Shown here in pieces: positions 38,288 to 48,158 of a stretch of 64,000 nucleotides of DNA. This stretch comes from 58-81 sp012729145. GTDB lineage: Bacteria > Synergistota > Synergistia > Synergistales > Thermovirgaceae. Under the pieces are notes generated by a model. That model was not told the DNA's origin. It saw only the letters and a list, made by a program, of their open reading frames with translations, and did no database searches. The stretch spans positions 1 through 64,000 of the forward strand of contig JAXGIW010000007.1 in the NCBI GenBank assembly GCA_040770625.1. Direction: 5' to 3'. The position numbers and the translations under genes were made by a program. Within the stretch, counting starts at the first letter, position 1, and each line of letters begins with the position of its first letter.

Positions 38288-39367
38288 TCAGCTGTTAATG
38301 ATCCTTTTCCTGACATAGGGCGAAGTTGTGGCCGCCAGAACGGCGCCGTAATCCGGAACGAAGGATATAGTATCACCCGGTTCAAGGGAACCCCTGAGAT
38401 CTTCTGCGTCGAGAGTCAGATGATCGCTGGAGGCTCCGATAATGGACAGCCCCTCATCAACAGGGGTAAGCCCCTCGGGTCTGACATCCTGCCTCCCCAT
38501 TGCGACTATGGCCCGCCTTCTCACTCCCCTGTCCCTGAAGACCTGGACGTTCCCGAAGGCATCGGTCCCGGTCTCTCCGATCGGCATGGAGGGTTTCCTC
38601 CTGACCTCTACCACCTCGGCCGTTATCCTTATTGCGTCGTTCTCCAGGTATGGTATAAGCCTGCTCCGGGTTATATCTGTCCCCAGAAGTATACCTTCAC
38701 CCACTCGCAGCTGGTTGACCCCCTCGGGAACAATGCCCTTCTCCACCAGCATCAGCGTAGACGTCGCGCCTCCTGATACGACTCCCAGCGGGCACTCCAG
38801 GAACGAGGAAAGCTCTTCCCCGGTCCTGACGAGGAGAGACAGGTTCTTCTCCGTAGGGAGTACCCCCGAAAGACATCCAAGGTTGCTCCCCACCCCCAGA
38901 TACCGGACCCTGCGGCATTGTCTTATCGCTTCTGCCATCTCCTCAACACCATCGGGCCAAATACCCTCGCGAAGATCGCCAAGGTCCACCATAACTATGA
39001 TGCCAACCTCTGTCCCGGCTTCCCTGCAGGCACTGTCTAGCATCAGGACCGAGCCTGGCATGGAGATCAGGCAGCTATCGGCTGTCTCCGCCACTTCGTC
39101 CATCTCGCCCGGCATTGGGATCCTCAAAAGCATCATGGGATTATTGAACCCGAAAAGGCGGAGTTTTCGGATATTGTCTACACGACTGTCGGCCAGCCCT
39201 TGACAACCTCCCTCAAGCATCGCCGACGCCACAGCCGGATGGGCGCTGACACCCTTGGTAACACCCCAGACGCGTATGCCCTTGTCTGCACAGAGTTTGA
39301 CCACTGTTTCAGTGTTTTTCGATATAACTCCCGTATTGATGCAGATCTCCGGATACCTCATGGCCAA
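38288..39367 (-). CDS. PLP-dependent alanine/ornithine racemase family enzyme
   Basis: A fold-type III PLP enzyme of 359 residues related to alanine racemase. The N-terminal barrel has VWGVTKGVSAHP with the likely PLP lysine (Lys39), and the C-terminal beta domain follows (VAMGRQDVRPEGLTP, GDTISFVPDYGAVLAAT). Its size and lack of the usual AlrA C-terminal tyrosine motif fit the ornithine racemase group of amino-acid-fermenting anaerobes. Substrate is inferred only. It is 18 bases before cdaA. Confidence 0.82.
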   Translation of the reverse strand: MAMRYPEICINTGVISKNTETVVKLCADKGIRVWGVTKGVSAHPAVASAMLEGGCQGLADSRVDNIRKLRLFGFNNPMMLLRIPMPGEMDEVAETADSCLISMPGSVLMLDSACREAGTEVGIIVMVDLGDLREGIWPDGVEEMAEAIRQCRRVRYLGVGSNLGCLSGVLPTEKNLSLLVRTGEELSSFLECPLGVVSGGATSTLMLVEKGIVPEGVNQLRVGEGILLGTDITRSRLIPYLENDAIRITAEVVEVRRKPSMPIGETGTDAFGNVQVFRDRGVRRRAIVAMGRQDVRPEGLTPVDEGLSIIGASSDHLTLDAEDLRGSLEPGDTISFVPDYGAVLAATTSPYVRKRIINS

Positions 39368-39413
39368 CTGTACCGCCCCGCTTTCCTGGCTTCTATTCCA
39401 CTAACATTCTCAC

Positions 39414-40256
39414 TCAATGGCCCCTCATTTTTCTGAGAAGGGCAATATTCCCCTCGTCACCGGGTCCGCCCTTCGGGGTCTCGAGCAGGCACGGAGTATC
39501 CTCCCACTTTGGATCGGAAACAATGCAGGAGAAGAGCTCTGTGCCTATGAAACCTTCCCCGATATGCTGATGCCTGTCCCGCCGGCTTCCCATCTCCGTC
39601 CGGGAGTCGTTGAGGTGCCAGCATCCGATCCTTCCCAGTCCGATATGCCTCTCCACGGACCTGAGAAGCCGGTCGTAGGACGAGCGCCCCCGCAGCTCGT
39701 GACCTCCGGCGAAGAGGTGGCACGTATCAAGGCACACCCCGGTGCGTGAGATATCGCCCACCCTGTCAAGTATCCATGCCAGGTCCTCTATTGTCGAGCC
39801 AACGGAGTGGCCCTGGCCCGACATGGTCTCCAGAAGGACCCTGGCTCTCATTCTTGGTGTCCTCTCGATGGCCCGCCTCAATCCTTCGGCCACCAGTTTT
39901 CTGCCATTGTCCAGTCCATCCCCCAGGTGAGATCCCGGGTGCAGTACCAGGTCATCGATACCCAAAGCTTCACATCGGGCGATCTCTTCCACCAGGGCCG
40001 CGATACTTTTCTCCCGGGTTTCCTTAACCGACGCCAGGTTAAGAAGATAGGACCCATGGGCGACCACCTTCCTGATGCTGCTCTTCGCCCATGCAGCCAT
40101 GAACCTCGTCGCGGCCGGCTCCGGTATGGGAAAGGCCCGCCACTGGAGCTGGTTCTTGGTAAAGATCTGGATGGCCTCGCAGCCCAGGGCTTCTCCTCTT
40201 TCGATCGCTTTCCACAGACCCCCGGCAACGGAGACATGGGTACCGATCAGGGACAT
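39414..40256 (-). CDS. nfo: Endonuclease IV (AP endonuclease)
   Basis: This tri-zinc base-excision repair enzyme cuts at abasic sites. The 280-residue protein contains GTHVSVAGGLWKAIERGEALG, LHPGSHLGDG, CLDTCHLFAGG and HLNDS, the endonuclease IV metal ligands. The start at 40256 gives MSLIGTHVS, typical of the family. It overlaps the Nudix gene by ten bases. Confidence 0.95.
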   Translation of the reverse strand: MSLIGTHVSVAGGLWKAIERGEALGCEAIQIFTKNQLQWRAFPIPEPAATRFMAAWAKSSIRKVVAHGSYLLNLASVKETREKSIAALVEEIARCEALGIDDLVLHPGSHLGDGLDNGRKLVAEGLRRAIERTPRMRARVLLETMSGQGHSVGSTIEDLAWILDRVGDISRTGVCLDTCHLFAGGHELRGRSSYDRLLRSVERHIGLGRIGCWHLNDSRTEMGSRRDRHQHIGEGFIGTELFSCIVSDPKWEDTPCLLETPKGGPGDEGNIALLRKMRGH

Positions 40257-40876
40257 TGGGACCCCTTTATATCCCCGTCCTTCAGGGTCCGGATAAGGTT
40301 GAGGATTATCCAGGCCGTCGCCCCCCATATGTTCACTCCGTCGCCGATCCGGAAAACAGGGTAGCTCAGGACCTTGCCCTCCCTGGTGAAGTTCTCCATG
40401 ACGGGGGCCCGTTCCAGTGCCTTCAGGGGAACCTCCAGAACGCTCTTCACTTCGTGACTGTCCGGCGACAGGTCACCCGGACCTATACCGGAGGGGATCA
40501 ATCCCACCACAGGGAATAGCGAAAAATCGCTCGAATAGGCCCTGACCTCCGGCAGTGTCCCGACTATCTCCACTCTCTCTCCGGGGATCCCCGTCTCCTC
40601 GGTGAACTCTCTGAGAGCTGTGTCCACTGGACCCCGGTCCCTCTTCTCCATGGCACCCCCGGGAAAGGCTATCTGTCCCGGATGTCTTCTCAGAGAAACT
40701 GACCGCTCCAGCAGGAGAAGGAAGAGTTCACCATCCCTCGGGAAGACTGGGACAAGCACGGCACTCTTCCTTCCAGAACTATCTGAAAGGTCCTTCCAAC
40801 CCCTGTCGATCCCTGAGGAGGGAATTTTCGAAAGAATGGACCGGAGCCTCGTGGCCCCTTCCCGATCATTTGCCAT
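40247..40876 (-). CDS. Nudix hydrolase, CoA pyrophosphatase-like
   Basis: A 209-residue Nudix protein in which FPGGAMEKRDRGPVDTAL continues into REFTEETGI, as in the NUDT7/YeaB group that hydrolyses CoA and related nucleoside diphosphates. The preceding RHPGQIAFPGG is also characteristic of that group. The Nudix box lacks the canonical early Glu but aligns by length to YeaB-type boxes. The start overlaps the pyk stop by 11 bases. Actual substrate is inferred. Confidence 0.82.
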   Translation of the reverse strand: MANDREGATRLRSILSKIPSSGIDRGWKDLSDSSGRKSAVLVPVFPRDGELFLLLLERSVSLRRHPGQIAFPGGAMEKRDRGPVDTALREFTEETGIPGERVEIVGTLPEVRAYSSDFSLFPVVGLIPSGIGPGDLSPDSHEVKSVLEVPLKALERAPVMENFTREGKVLSYPVFRIGDGVNIWGATAWIILNLIRTLKDGDIKGSQCP

Positions 40877-42635
40877 CGGAATGGAGCCTGACCATCCCCC
40901 GTAGCACCACCCCGCGCCTCCCGTCAACGGTCACGATCATGCCATCGTCCAGAACGGAGATCGCATCGGCGGCGGAAACAATGCAGGGGATCCGGAGTTC
41001 AAGACATACGATCGGGGCATGACTCGTCAGGCCGCCTTCCTCGCATATGACGGCAGAGGCCTTCCTCATGGCCGGCACGTAATCCTTGTCGGTTTGCCTC
41101 GTTACCAGTATGGCCCCGTCCTTCATCTTGCGATCGGCCTCAGCGGCCGAAAGAGCCTTCACGACTTCGCCCGAGGCATCCCTCTTGAGAAGCGAGAGCC
41201 CCTTGAGGAGTATCTTCGCCACTGTAAGGACCTGTATCGAGTTCGTGGTCCCTGGACTTCCTATGGGGTAGCCCGCCGTGGCAACCACCATGTCCCCCTC
41301 CCTGAGAAGGGATCCCTTCCGGGCTATCTCGATGGCCGACGTAAGGGCTGTCTCCAGGTCCTTCTCCCTTGGGACAAGGAGGGGTTCTACACCCCAGACC
41401 AGGGTCAGGTACCTCAATGTCTCCTGGTGGGGTGTTGCCCCAATTATGGGGGCTCCTGGCCTGTATTTGCTGACCATCTGGGCCGTAACCCCGCTCTGGG
41501 TCAGAGAGAGGACAGCCTGGGACTTCATCTGGTCGGAGATCATTCCCGCGGCCTTGCTGACTGCGTCGGGTATCCCCGGAGCTCCGGTCTGGAGCGGGAT
41601 AGCCCTTCTCCAGGGAGACTCCCCCTCCTCGGTTTTCCTGATGATCCTTGACATGGTCTCCACCGACAGCACAGGATGAGCGCCATTGGCCGTCTCGCCA
41701 GAGAGCATGAGGGCATCCGCTCCGTCAAGAACAGCATTGGCAACATCGCTTGCTTCGGCCCTGGTGGCCCTCACGTTCCTTATCATCGAATCCAGCATCT
41801 GGGTAGCGACAATGACGGGCTTTCCGTGGAGGCGGCACCTGTCGATGATCATCTTCTGCACCAGGGGGACTTCCTCCAGGGGTATCTCCACCCCCAGATC
41901 GCCCCTGGCCACCATCATGCCGTCCACTACCTCGATTATCTCCTCTATGTTATCCACTGCCTCGCGGGTCTCGATCTTTGCGATTATCCTCAGGTTGCCC
42001 CCTATCTCCTCGAGCACCCGGCGGACCTCCATGATGTCGGACCTGTCGCGGACAAAGGAGAGGGCTATCAGGTCCATCTTCTTCTCCAGGGCCCAACGGA
42101 CGTCATCGACATCACGGGGAGTTAGGATGGGGAGCGAAATCTTCGCTCCAGGTACGGAGATTCCCTTCCTTTCGCCCAGTTCACCGCCGACGTTGACTCG
42201 GCAGATGATGTCCTTCCCTGCAACTTTTTCGACAGTGAGGTGAAGGGTGCCGTCGTCTATGAAGAGGGCCTGCCCCCGGGCGACCTCACCGGACAGACCC
42301 GGGTGGCTTATCCAGACCCTGGATGCGTCCCCCTCCTCGACAGGTTCTGAGGTAAGGATAATGGTCTTGCCGCTCTCGATCACGACCGGCATACGTCCCC
42401 TGAGGGTCCCGGTCCTGATCTCGGGTCCCTTGGTGTCTATCATGGTCCCTATCGGCCTGTCCAGCTCCTTCTCCAGCCTCCTGACCCTGTCAAGGTGCTT
42501 TTCATGGGTATGGTGATCCCCGTGACTAAAGTTCAGGCGGGCTACATCCATGCCCGCCTGAACCATCCTTTTCAGAATCTCGTATTCTTCGCAGGCCGGC
42601 CCAAGGGTACAGACGATCTTAGCTCGTTTCTTCAT
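40866..42635 (-). CDS. pyk: Pyruvate kinase with C-terminal PEP-utilising domain
   Basis: The 589 residues begin RAKIVCTLGPACEEYEIL and include MVARGDLGVEIP. A C-terminal extension of about 110 residues (VTRQTDKDYVPAMRKA, EEGGLTSHAPIV) is the mobile PEP-utiliser domain found in Bacillus-type pyruvate kinases. It keeps a TSH motif like PPDK. The start overlaps the mtrB end by 17 bases. Together with PPDK and the OadA-like enzyme it makes the PEP-pyruvate-oxaloacetate node prominent here. Confidence 0.96.
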   Translation of the reverse strand: MKKRAKIVCTLGPACEEYEILKRMVQAGMDVARLNFSHGDHHTHEKHLDRVRRLEKELDRPIGTMIDTKGPEIRTGTLRGRMPVVIESGKTIILTSEPVEEGDASRVWISHPGLSGEVARGQALFIDDGTLHLTVEKVAGKDIICRVNVGGELGERKGISVPGAKISLPILTPRDVDDVRWALEKKMDLIALSFVRDRSDIMEVRRVLEEIGGNLRIIAKIETREAVDNIEEIIEVVDGMMVARGDLGVEIPLEEVPLVQKMIIDRCRLHGKPVIVATQMLDSMIRNVRATRAEASDVANAVLDGADALMLSGETANGAHPVLSVETMSRIIRKTEEGESPWRRAIPLQTGAPGIPDAVSKAAGMISDQMKSQAVLSLTQSGVTAQMVSKYRPGAPIIGATPHQETLRYLTLVWGVEPLLVPREKDLETALTSAIEIARKGSLLREGDMVVATAGYPIGSPGTTNSIQVLTVAKILLKGLSLLKRDASGEVVKALSAAEADRKMKDGAILVTRQTDKDYVPAMRKASAVICEEGGLTSHAPIVCLELRIPCIVSAADAISVLDDGMIVTVDGRRGVVLRGMVRLHSDGK

Positions 42636-42879
42636 TCCTTTTCCCGCTTTCGACAGCCCCGTGGGCTGTAAGAATTAGGGCCTTTCCCCTGATCTTCATG
42701 GCTGAGGTGAACTCAGTGAACTGGGCTATCCAGACCTCACCGGCATCAAGCTTCTCCGAGTGGGCGAACTTCGTCTCCTGACCTCTCGTCATACCTATCA
42801 CCGAGACCCCGTTCTCCAGAGCCTTAACGACAATGAAATCAGAAAGGACCGAAGGCTTACCGTTATTCTCCACGCGCAT
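42619..42879 (-). CDS. mtrB: Tryptophan RNA-binding attenuation protein (TRAP)
   Basis: This 86-residue protein matches Bacillus TRAP closely over its core. TRAP forms an 11-subunit ring that binds tryptophan and then wraps RNA carrying GAG/UAG triplets, repressing trp genes. The RNA-contacting Lys43, Lys62 and Arg64 (Lys37, Lys56, Arg58 in Bacillus) and Trp-pocket residues Thr31, Arg32, Gly33, Thr36 and Ser59 are conserved. Short extensions at both ends are unusual. A GAGGAGG site precedes the ATG. No trp genes lie in the window. Confidence 0.93.
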   Translation of the reverse strand: MRVENNGKPSVLSDFIVVKALENGVSVIGMTRGQETKFAHSEKLDAGEVWIAQFTEFTSAMKIRGKALILTAHGAVESGKRNEETS

Positions 42880-42926
42880 TTCCTCTCCTCCTCAGCGCCC
42901 TTGACAAAGGGGCTACCTACCCTATT

Positions 42927-45900
42927 TTATACCACCTCGATACCTCCGCCGGAAATCTCCATTATCTTTGCGGAAAGATCTTGGGAGGGTTCAACGTTAA
43001 GGTCCCTGGCCCTCAGTATCGCTTTTTTCCCTCCAACAGCTACTTCCAGGAGCACGCTGGCATCCCCTGGGTGCCCCTTGAGCTCCCGGTACACTTCTCT
43101 AAGCCTACCGTTAAGGGCCGGACCGTCGGGAAGGATCCTGAGCCGGAGCCACCTTCTGGCGTTGCCCTTCAGCTCCTCGACGGTCATTATCTTTTCTGCG
43201 ATCAGCGACAGTCCTTCCCTTGTCCTGGGTGCCCCTTTGACAATGACAAGCTTTCCCTTCTCCGGAAGTGTTATGCCCGACCAGGTCCTCGGGAAACAGA
43301 CCACCTCTATCTTCCCTGAAGAGTCCTCGATCTCCAGGATGCCCATGCGGTCACCCTTCCTGGTGAACTTCTCCTGGATCCCCACCAGTATCCCGGCCAC
43401 AACGGCAGGGCAGTTCTCAGCCTTCCAGCATGCCAGGTCCGGAATGGAACAGGTGCTGTATGGCTGAACTTCCTTCTCGTACTGATCGAAGGGGTGTCCC
43501 GAAATATAGAGACCGGTGGCCTCCTTCTCCATCTCCATCCTGGTATGGAGGTCGTAGTCCTCCACCTCCAGCAGGACCGGGCCCTCCTCCTCGGCAAGGT
43601 CTTCAAGGCCCAGCAACTGCTGGCTGCGGCAGTCCGATGCCCTTCTCTGGGCAAGTTCGAACATCCCCGGGAGGGACTCCATGAGCTGACGCCTGTTGGA
43701 GGTTATGGAATCGAAGGCACCCGCCCTTACAAGGTTCTCCATGACTGCTCTTCCTACGACCCTGGTGTCGACACGGTTTATGAAATCCCAGAGAGACAGG
43801 AAGGGCCCCTTCTCCCTTACCCCGATAATATGGACCACCGTCGGATCCCCCAGCTTCGAGACTGCGCTCATACCGAACAGGATCACGTCCCCGTCAACGC
43901 TGAAGTTGGCCTCGGACCTGTTGACGTCGGGAGGCAGTACCTTTATTCCGGAGTTCCTTACAGCCCTTATGTGTCCTGCCAGGGTATCCAGTTTGGAGTG
44001 AATGTGGCTGGAGAGGAAGGCCGCATAGAATTCGCTGGGGAAATGGGCCTTCAGGAAGGCCGTCTGGTAAGTGATCATCGCATAGGCAGCGCTGTGGGAT
44101 TTATTGAAACCGTAGCCGGCGAACTCCTGGACCAGGTCGAAGATATGCTCCGCGTCGGAGTGACTGACCCCGCTACCAACGCACCCCTCCACGAACTGCT
44201 TCCTCTGGGTCTCCATGACATCGGCCTTCTTCTTGCCCATGGCCCTGCGGAGGAGGTCGGCCTCACCGAGAGTGTATCCAGCAAGCCTCGCCGCGCACTC
44301 CATGACCTGCTCCTGGTAGAGGATCATGCCGTAGGTCTCCTTAAGGACATCCTTCAGCTTTTCGTGGAGCCAGGATATATCCCTTCTCCCATGCTTGCAG
44401 TCTATGTACTGCTCCACCATTCCGCTGCCAAGGGGACCGGGCCGGTAGAGAGCAAGCACGGCTATCAGATCCTCGAAACAGTCAGGGCGAAGCTGTTTAA
44501 GGAGTTGCCTCATGCCTGAGGATTCCAGCTGGAAGACCCCCAGCGTGTCGGCACGGCAGAGCATGTCGAAGGCAGGCTGGTCGTCGGGGGGGATCGAGTA
44601 AACATCCGGGGCCTTCTTGCCGTTGCGGGTGATGTTCGACAGGGTCTCCTCGATCATTGACAGGGTCCTGAGACCCAGAAAATCCATCTTTACAAGACCG
44701 AGCTTCTCCAGGGGCTCCATGGAGTACTGGGTCACTATCTGAGCCTCGCCTATCCTTCGAACAGGAACAACTTCCGTGAGCGGCTCCGGGGTGATCACTA
44801 TTCCTGCTGCATGCTGGGAGCAGTGTCTCGCGAGCCCCTCTATCCTTGACGCGTAATCGAGCAGTTTGCCCACCGAAGGATCTTCCTTCTTTGCCTGCTT
44901 CAGGTCAGGTGACTGCTCCACGGCCTCCTCGATGGAGACCGCTCCTGAGGGAACAAGCTTGGCGATCCTGTCCACGTCGGGGTACTTCATGTCCAGGGCC
45001 CTTCCTACATCCCGGATGGCAGCCCTGCTCTTCATCCGGTCAAAGGTTATTATCTGCGCCACGTGGGATCGTCCGTACTTCTCCACAATGATCTCAAGGA
45101 CGCGGTCCCGCCCCCTGTCCGATATGTCCGTGTCTATATCGGGCATGCTTATCCTCTCCGGATTGAGGAACCTTTCAAAGAGCAGGCCGTACCTTAGGGG
45201 GTCGATCTCAGTGATCCTGAGAGAGAAGGCCACCAGGGAACCCGCAGCAGAACCTCTCCCCGGGCCGACGGGGATCGACTCCTCCTTTGCGGAGTGGATG
45301 ATGTCGGAGACGATCAGGAAGTAACCGGCGAACCCCATCTGGTTGATCACGTTCAGTTCATAGTCCAGCCTCTCGAGATACTCCCTGGGGACAGACAGCT
45401 CGCCGAAACGGGCCTTTAGCCCCTCATGGGACCTTATATGGAGCTCCTCCTCGAGGGTTGTCCCCTTTCGGACCTCAACCCTGGGCAGTCTGTAGGCCCC
45501 GAAGGTGAAGTCCACGTTGCACCGTTCCGCTATTGCCACGGTGTTCTCCAGTGCCTGTGGGACATCTTTGCCAAAGAGGGACCACATCTCCTCCGGTGAG
45601 CGCAAATAGAAATCGTCGGCCCCGAAACGGTACCTGTTAGGGGTGTTCACTGTAGAGTTCGTCTGGACACAGAGCAGAACGTCGTGCCAGGAGGCATCCC
45701 CGGCCTCCAGGTAGTGGGCGTCGTTGGTCGCTATCAGGGGGATGCCCGTCCGGGAGGACATCTTTATCAGGGCCCTGTTCGCTGCCGCCTGTTCGGGGAT
45801 CCCGTTGTGCATTATCTCGAGGAAGAAGTTGTCCTCGCCGAAGATGTCACGGTACAGCATGGCCCTCTGGAGAGCTTCATCTTCCGCCCCTTCAAGGATG

Positions 45901-46334
45901 AGGCTGGGTATCTCTCCGGCAAGACAGGCCGAACTCGCTATAAGGCCGCCTGAATAACGGGAGAGAAGATCGTGATCGACCCGGGGGCGGTAGTAGAATC
46001 CGTCTGTGTTGGCGATGGAGACGAGCTTGACCAGGTTCTGGTAACCCTCCTGGTTCTCTGCCAGGACCAAAAGATGGTAGTTCCTTCCCATGCGGTCCTT
46101 TAAGGTGTGCCCCCTGGGATCCACGTAGAGTTCGCACCCTATGACGGGTTTGACCCCCTCCTCTCGGCAGGCCGAATAAAACTCGATGGCACCGTACAGA
46201 GCTCCGTGGTCGGTTATAGATACGGCTGGACAGCCCCACTGTGCGGAGCGCCTTGCCAGGTCGCAGCACCTGATCGCTCCGTCCAGAAGGCTGTATTCGC
46301 TATGGACATGAAGATGGACAAAGGGTCTGTTCAC
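42927..46334 (-). CDS. dnaE: DNA polymerase III alpha subunit
   Basis: The replicative polymerase, 1135 residues, of the DnaE (not PolC) type. The N-terminal PHP domain begins FVHLHVHSEYSLLDGAIRCC. Catalytic aspartates are in MPDIDTDISD, with helical and OB-fold parts behind them. Four bases or fewer separate it from dnaX, so clamp loader and polymerase are cotranscribed. Its stop is followed by the mtrB leader. Confidence 0.96.
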   Translation of the reverse strand: MNRPFVHLHVHSEYSLLDGAIRCCDLARRSAQWGCPAVSITDHGALYGAIEFYSACREEGVKPVIGCELYVDPRGHTLKDRMGRNYHLLVLAENQEGYQNLVKLVSIANTDGFYYRPRVDHDLLSRYSGGLIASSACLAGEIPSLILEGAEDEALQRAMLYRDIFGEDNFFLEIMHNGIPEQAAANRALIKMSSRTGIPLIATNDAHYLEAGDASWHDVLLCVQTNSTVNTPNRYRFGADDFYLRSPEEMWSLFGKDVPQALENTVAIAERCNVDFTFGAYRLPRVEVRKGTTLEEELHIRSHEGLKARFGELSVPREYLERLDYELNVINQMGFAGYFLIVSDIIHSAKEESIPVGPGRGSAAGSLVAFSLRITEIDPLRYGLLFERFLNPERISMPDIDTDISDRGRDRVLEIIVEKYGRSHVAQIITFDRMKSRAAIRDVGRALDMKYPDVDRIAKLVPSGAVSIEEAVEQSPDLKQAKKEDPSVGKLLDYASRIEGLARHCSQHAAGIVITPEPLTEVVPVRRIGEAQIVTQYSMEPLEKLGLVKMDFLGLRTLSMIEETLSNITRNGKKAPDVYSIPPDDQPAFDMLCRADTLGVFQLESSGMRQLLKQLRPDCFEDLIAVLALYRPGPLGSGMVEQYIDCKHGRRDISWLHEKLKDVLKETYGMILYQEQVMECAARLAGYTLGEADLLRRAMGKKKADVMETQRKQFVEGCVGSGVSHSDAEHIFDLVQEFAGYGFNKSHSAAYAMITYQTAFLKAHFPSEFYAAFLSSHIHSKLDTLAGHIRAVRNSGIKVLPPDVNRSEANFSVDGDVILFGMSAVSKLGDPTVVHIIGVREKGPFLSLWDFINRVDTRVVGRAVMENLVRAGAFDSITSNRRQLMESLPGMFELAQRRASDCRSQQLLGLEDLAEEEGPVLLEVEDYDLHTRMEMEKEATGLYISGHPFDQYEKEVQPYSTCSIPDLACWKAENCPAVVAGILVGIQEKFTRKGDRMGILEIEDSSGKIEVVCFPRTWSGITLPEKGKLVIVKGAPRTREGLSLIAEKIMTVEELKGNARRWLRLRILPDGPALNGRLREVYRELKGHPGDASVLLEVAVGGKKAILRARDLNVEPSQDLSAKIMEISGGGIEVV

Positions 46335-48121
46335 TATTCTGCTACTGCTCCTTCCGGGTTGTCTGGTTCATCGGGGTTCTCTTCCTTCAGCACGAGCAGG
46401 TCGGCATTGAATAACTTCTGGATCTCCAGGAAGCACTCCTGCCTTTGTTCTCCGTCCTCGGTCTCGATATGGTTTGCCCGCACCCTCACCGAGGGGGGCG
46501 ACTTTTCGGAAGGGACATCTCCGGAGGAAGAGAAGGTGTTAGGGCTGCCATCCTGCTCTCCCGGCTGGACAGCATTTCCAGCGGAAAAATTATCTTCAAC
46601 CTGGACCGACCTATCCCCGCAGACCAGCTTCATCTGCACCCCTGGGAAACGGTCTAGCCTTATGGAGTCAAGGTAGGCGATGCTTCTCGGTGAGGAAGCT
46701 ATCTCGAAGGAGAACTGCCGGTCCTCCGGGAACAGGATGACCAGCGAGTCCCCGTCCCTTTCTGACCTTGTGGGGACACAGGCACAGTAGAGCGGCAGGT
46801 TGTCAGATGCCATGGCGTCGACACACTCATCCCAGTTACCACCGGACGACACGTCAGATGCCGGGGGAGACCCTTGCAGGACCTCTTCTTTGTCGGGAGA
46901 ATGGATCTCGTGCTCTTTCTGTTCAGGTTTCTGTTCAGGTTTCTGTTCGATCTTATGGCTACGCCCCTTCCCGGGGGTAGCTCCATCTTCCATTTCGAAT
47001 GCCGCTTCCTTCCGAACCCTCTCTTCCGTCTTCGCCGGCGAGAGCACGAAAAGCCCCAAAACCATGCCCAGGACCACCTCGGCCTTCAGTCCGTAACGGG
47101 CCCTTGGAAGTGTGGCAGAACAGAAGTTGAGGACCTTCCAGAGCTCGGGTTCTCTCCAGTGCCCCGATTCTTCCCGGATGAAGGTTCTCTCATCTTCGCT
47201 CAGGGGAAGTGAGCTGATCCCATCCTCGCCCCAGAGAACAGTCACGAGGATGTCCCTGAAAAGAAGGAACAGGCCCTCAAGTAACCGTTCAGCCGTAAGT
47301 CCCCGTTGAAGAAGCTCCGAGAAACCCCTGAACACCTCGGCGCTCCCGTCCCTCATGGCAGGGATCAGTCTCTCCAGGTCGCTCCTTCCTCCGCCGCCGA
47401 GAATGCCCCGGATATCCTCGAGAGACACAGCCGGAAGACCTGACGTTACTGCCTGTTCCAGCAGGGAGAGAGCATCCCTCAGTGATCCGTCCGACTCCCG
47501 GGCCATCTCCCAGAGGGCATCCTGCTCGATCACGGCTCCCTCAAGGGCTGAGACCTTCTCCATGCACTCGACGATGGCAGGCACGGGAATGCGATGGAAG
47601 GGGATGTGCTGGCACCTGGAGCGGATCGTCGCAGGGACCTTGTGCGGCTCTGTCGTTGCAAGAATGAAGACTACCGTCTGGGGAGGCTCTTCCAGGGTCT
47701 TCAGAAGGGCGTTGAAAGCAGGGTCGGTGAGCATGTGCACCTCGTCGATGATATAGACCTTGTACATCCCTGAAAAAGGCGAGAGGGAGATATGTTCCTT
47801 GAGTTCCCTTATCTCGTCGATGCCCCTGTTGGATGCCCCGTCTATTTCGATAACGTCCAGGTTGTCCCCCGATGCAATGGAGATACATTGGGGGCATTTT
47901 GCGCATGGTTCCCCATCCTCCCTTCGGTTGGGACAATTCAGGGCCTTGGCAACTATCCTGGCAAGGGTGGTCTTACCACACCCTCTTGGTCCGGAAAAGA
48001 GATAGGCGTGGCTGTTTTTCCCACCGGCTATCTCCCTTCGAAGCAGGCTTACAGCCGCATCCTGGGCTACTACCTCTGAGAAAACCCCCGGCCTGTGCCG
48101 TCGGTAAAGGGAAAGGTGCAT
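46334..48121 (-). CDS. dnaX: DNA polymerase III gamma/tau subunit
   Basis: Clamp-loader ATPase of 595 residues with Walker A GPRGCGKTTLARI, a zinc module (CPNRREDGEPCAKCPQC) and Walker B with IIDEVHMLT. A long variable region follows, including three tandem QKPE repeats near residue 380-390 that reflect a short DNA repeat. A C-terminal tau-like region is present. No frameshift site producing gamma is evident. Confidence 0.95.
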   Translation of the reverse strand: MHLSLYRRHRPGVFSEVVAQDAAVSLLRREIAGGKNSHAYLFSGPRGCGKTTLARIVAKALNCPNRREDGEPCAKCPQCISIASGDNLDVIEIDGASNRGIDEIRELKEHISLSPFSGMYKVYIIDEVHMLTDPAFNALLKTLEEPPQTVVFILATTEPHKVPATIRSRCQHIPFHRIPVPAIVECMEKVSALEGAVIEQDALWEMARESDGSLRDALSLLEQAVTSGLPAVSLEDIRGILGGGGRSDLERLIPAMRDGSAEVFRGFSELLQRGLTAERLLEGLFLLFRDILVTVLWGEDGISSLPLSEDERTFIREESGHWREPELWKVLNFCSATLPRARYGLKAEVVLGMVLGLFVLSPAKTEERVRKEAAFEMEDGATPGKGRSHKIEQKPEQKPEQKEHEIHSPDKEEVLQGSPPASDVSSGGNWDECVDAMASDNLPLYCACVPTRSERDGDSLVILFPEDRQFSFEIASSPRSIAYLDSIRLDRFPGVQMKLVCGDRSVQVEDNFSAGNAVQPGEQDGSPNTFSSSGDVPSEKSPPSVRVRANHIETEDGEQRQECFLEIQKLFNADLLVLKEENPDEPDNPEGAVAE

Positions 48122-48158
48122 CTCATCGCCTCCTGTGGAACGCTTTCATTCAGGGTAC

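Noticed and set aside
43494..44519. A 341-codon plus-strand frame inside dnaE
   Set aside because: It is antisense to a conserved part of the polymerase and lacks a ribosome site and domain.
46900..46960. Tandem repeat in dnaX considered as a CRISPR or slippage element
   Set aside because: It is three copies of about 12 bases encoding QKPE within a variable linker. It is too short for CRISPR, and no slippery A-run is seen for a frameshift.
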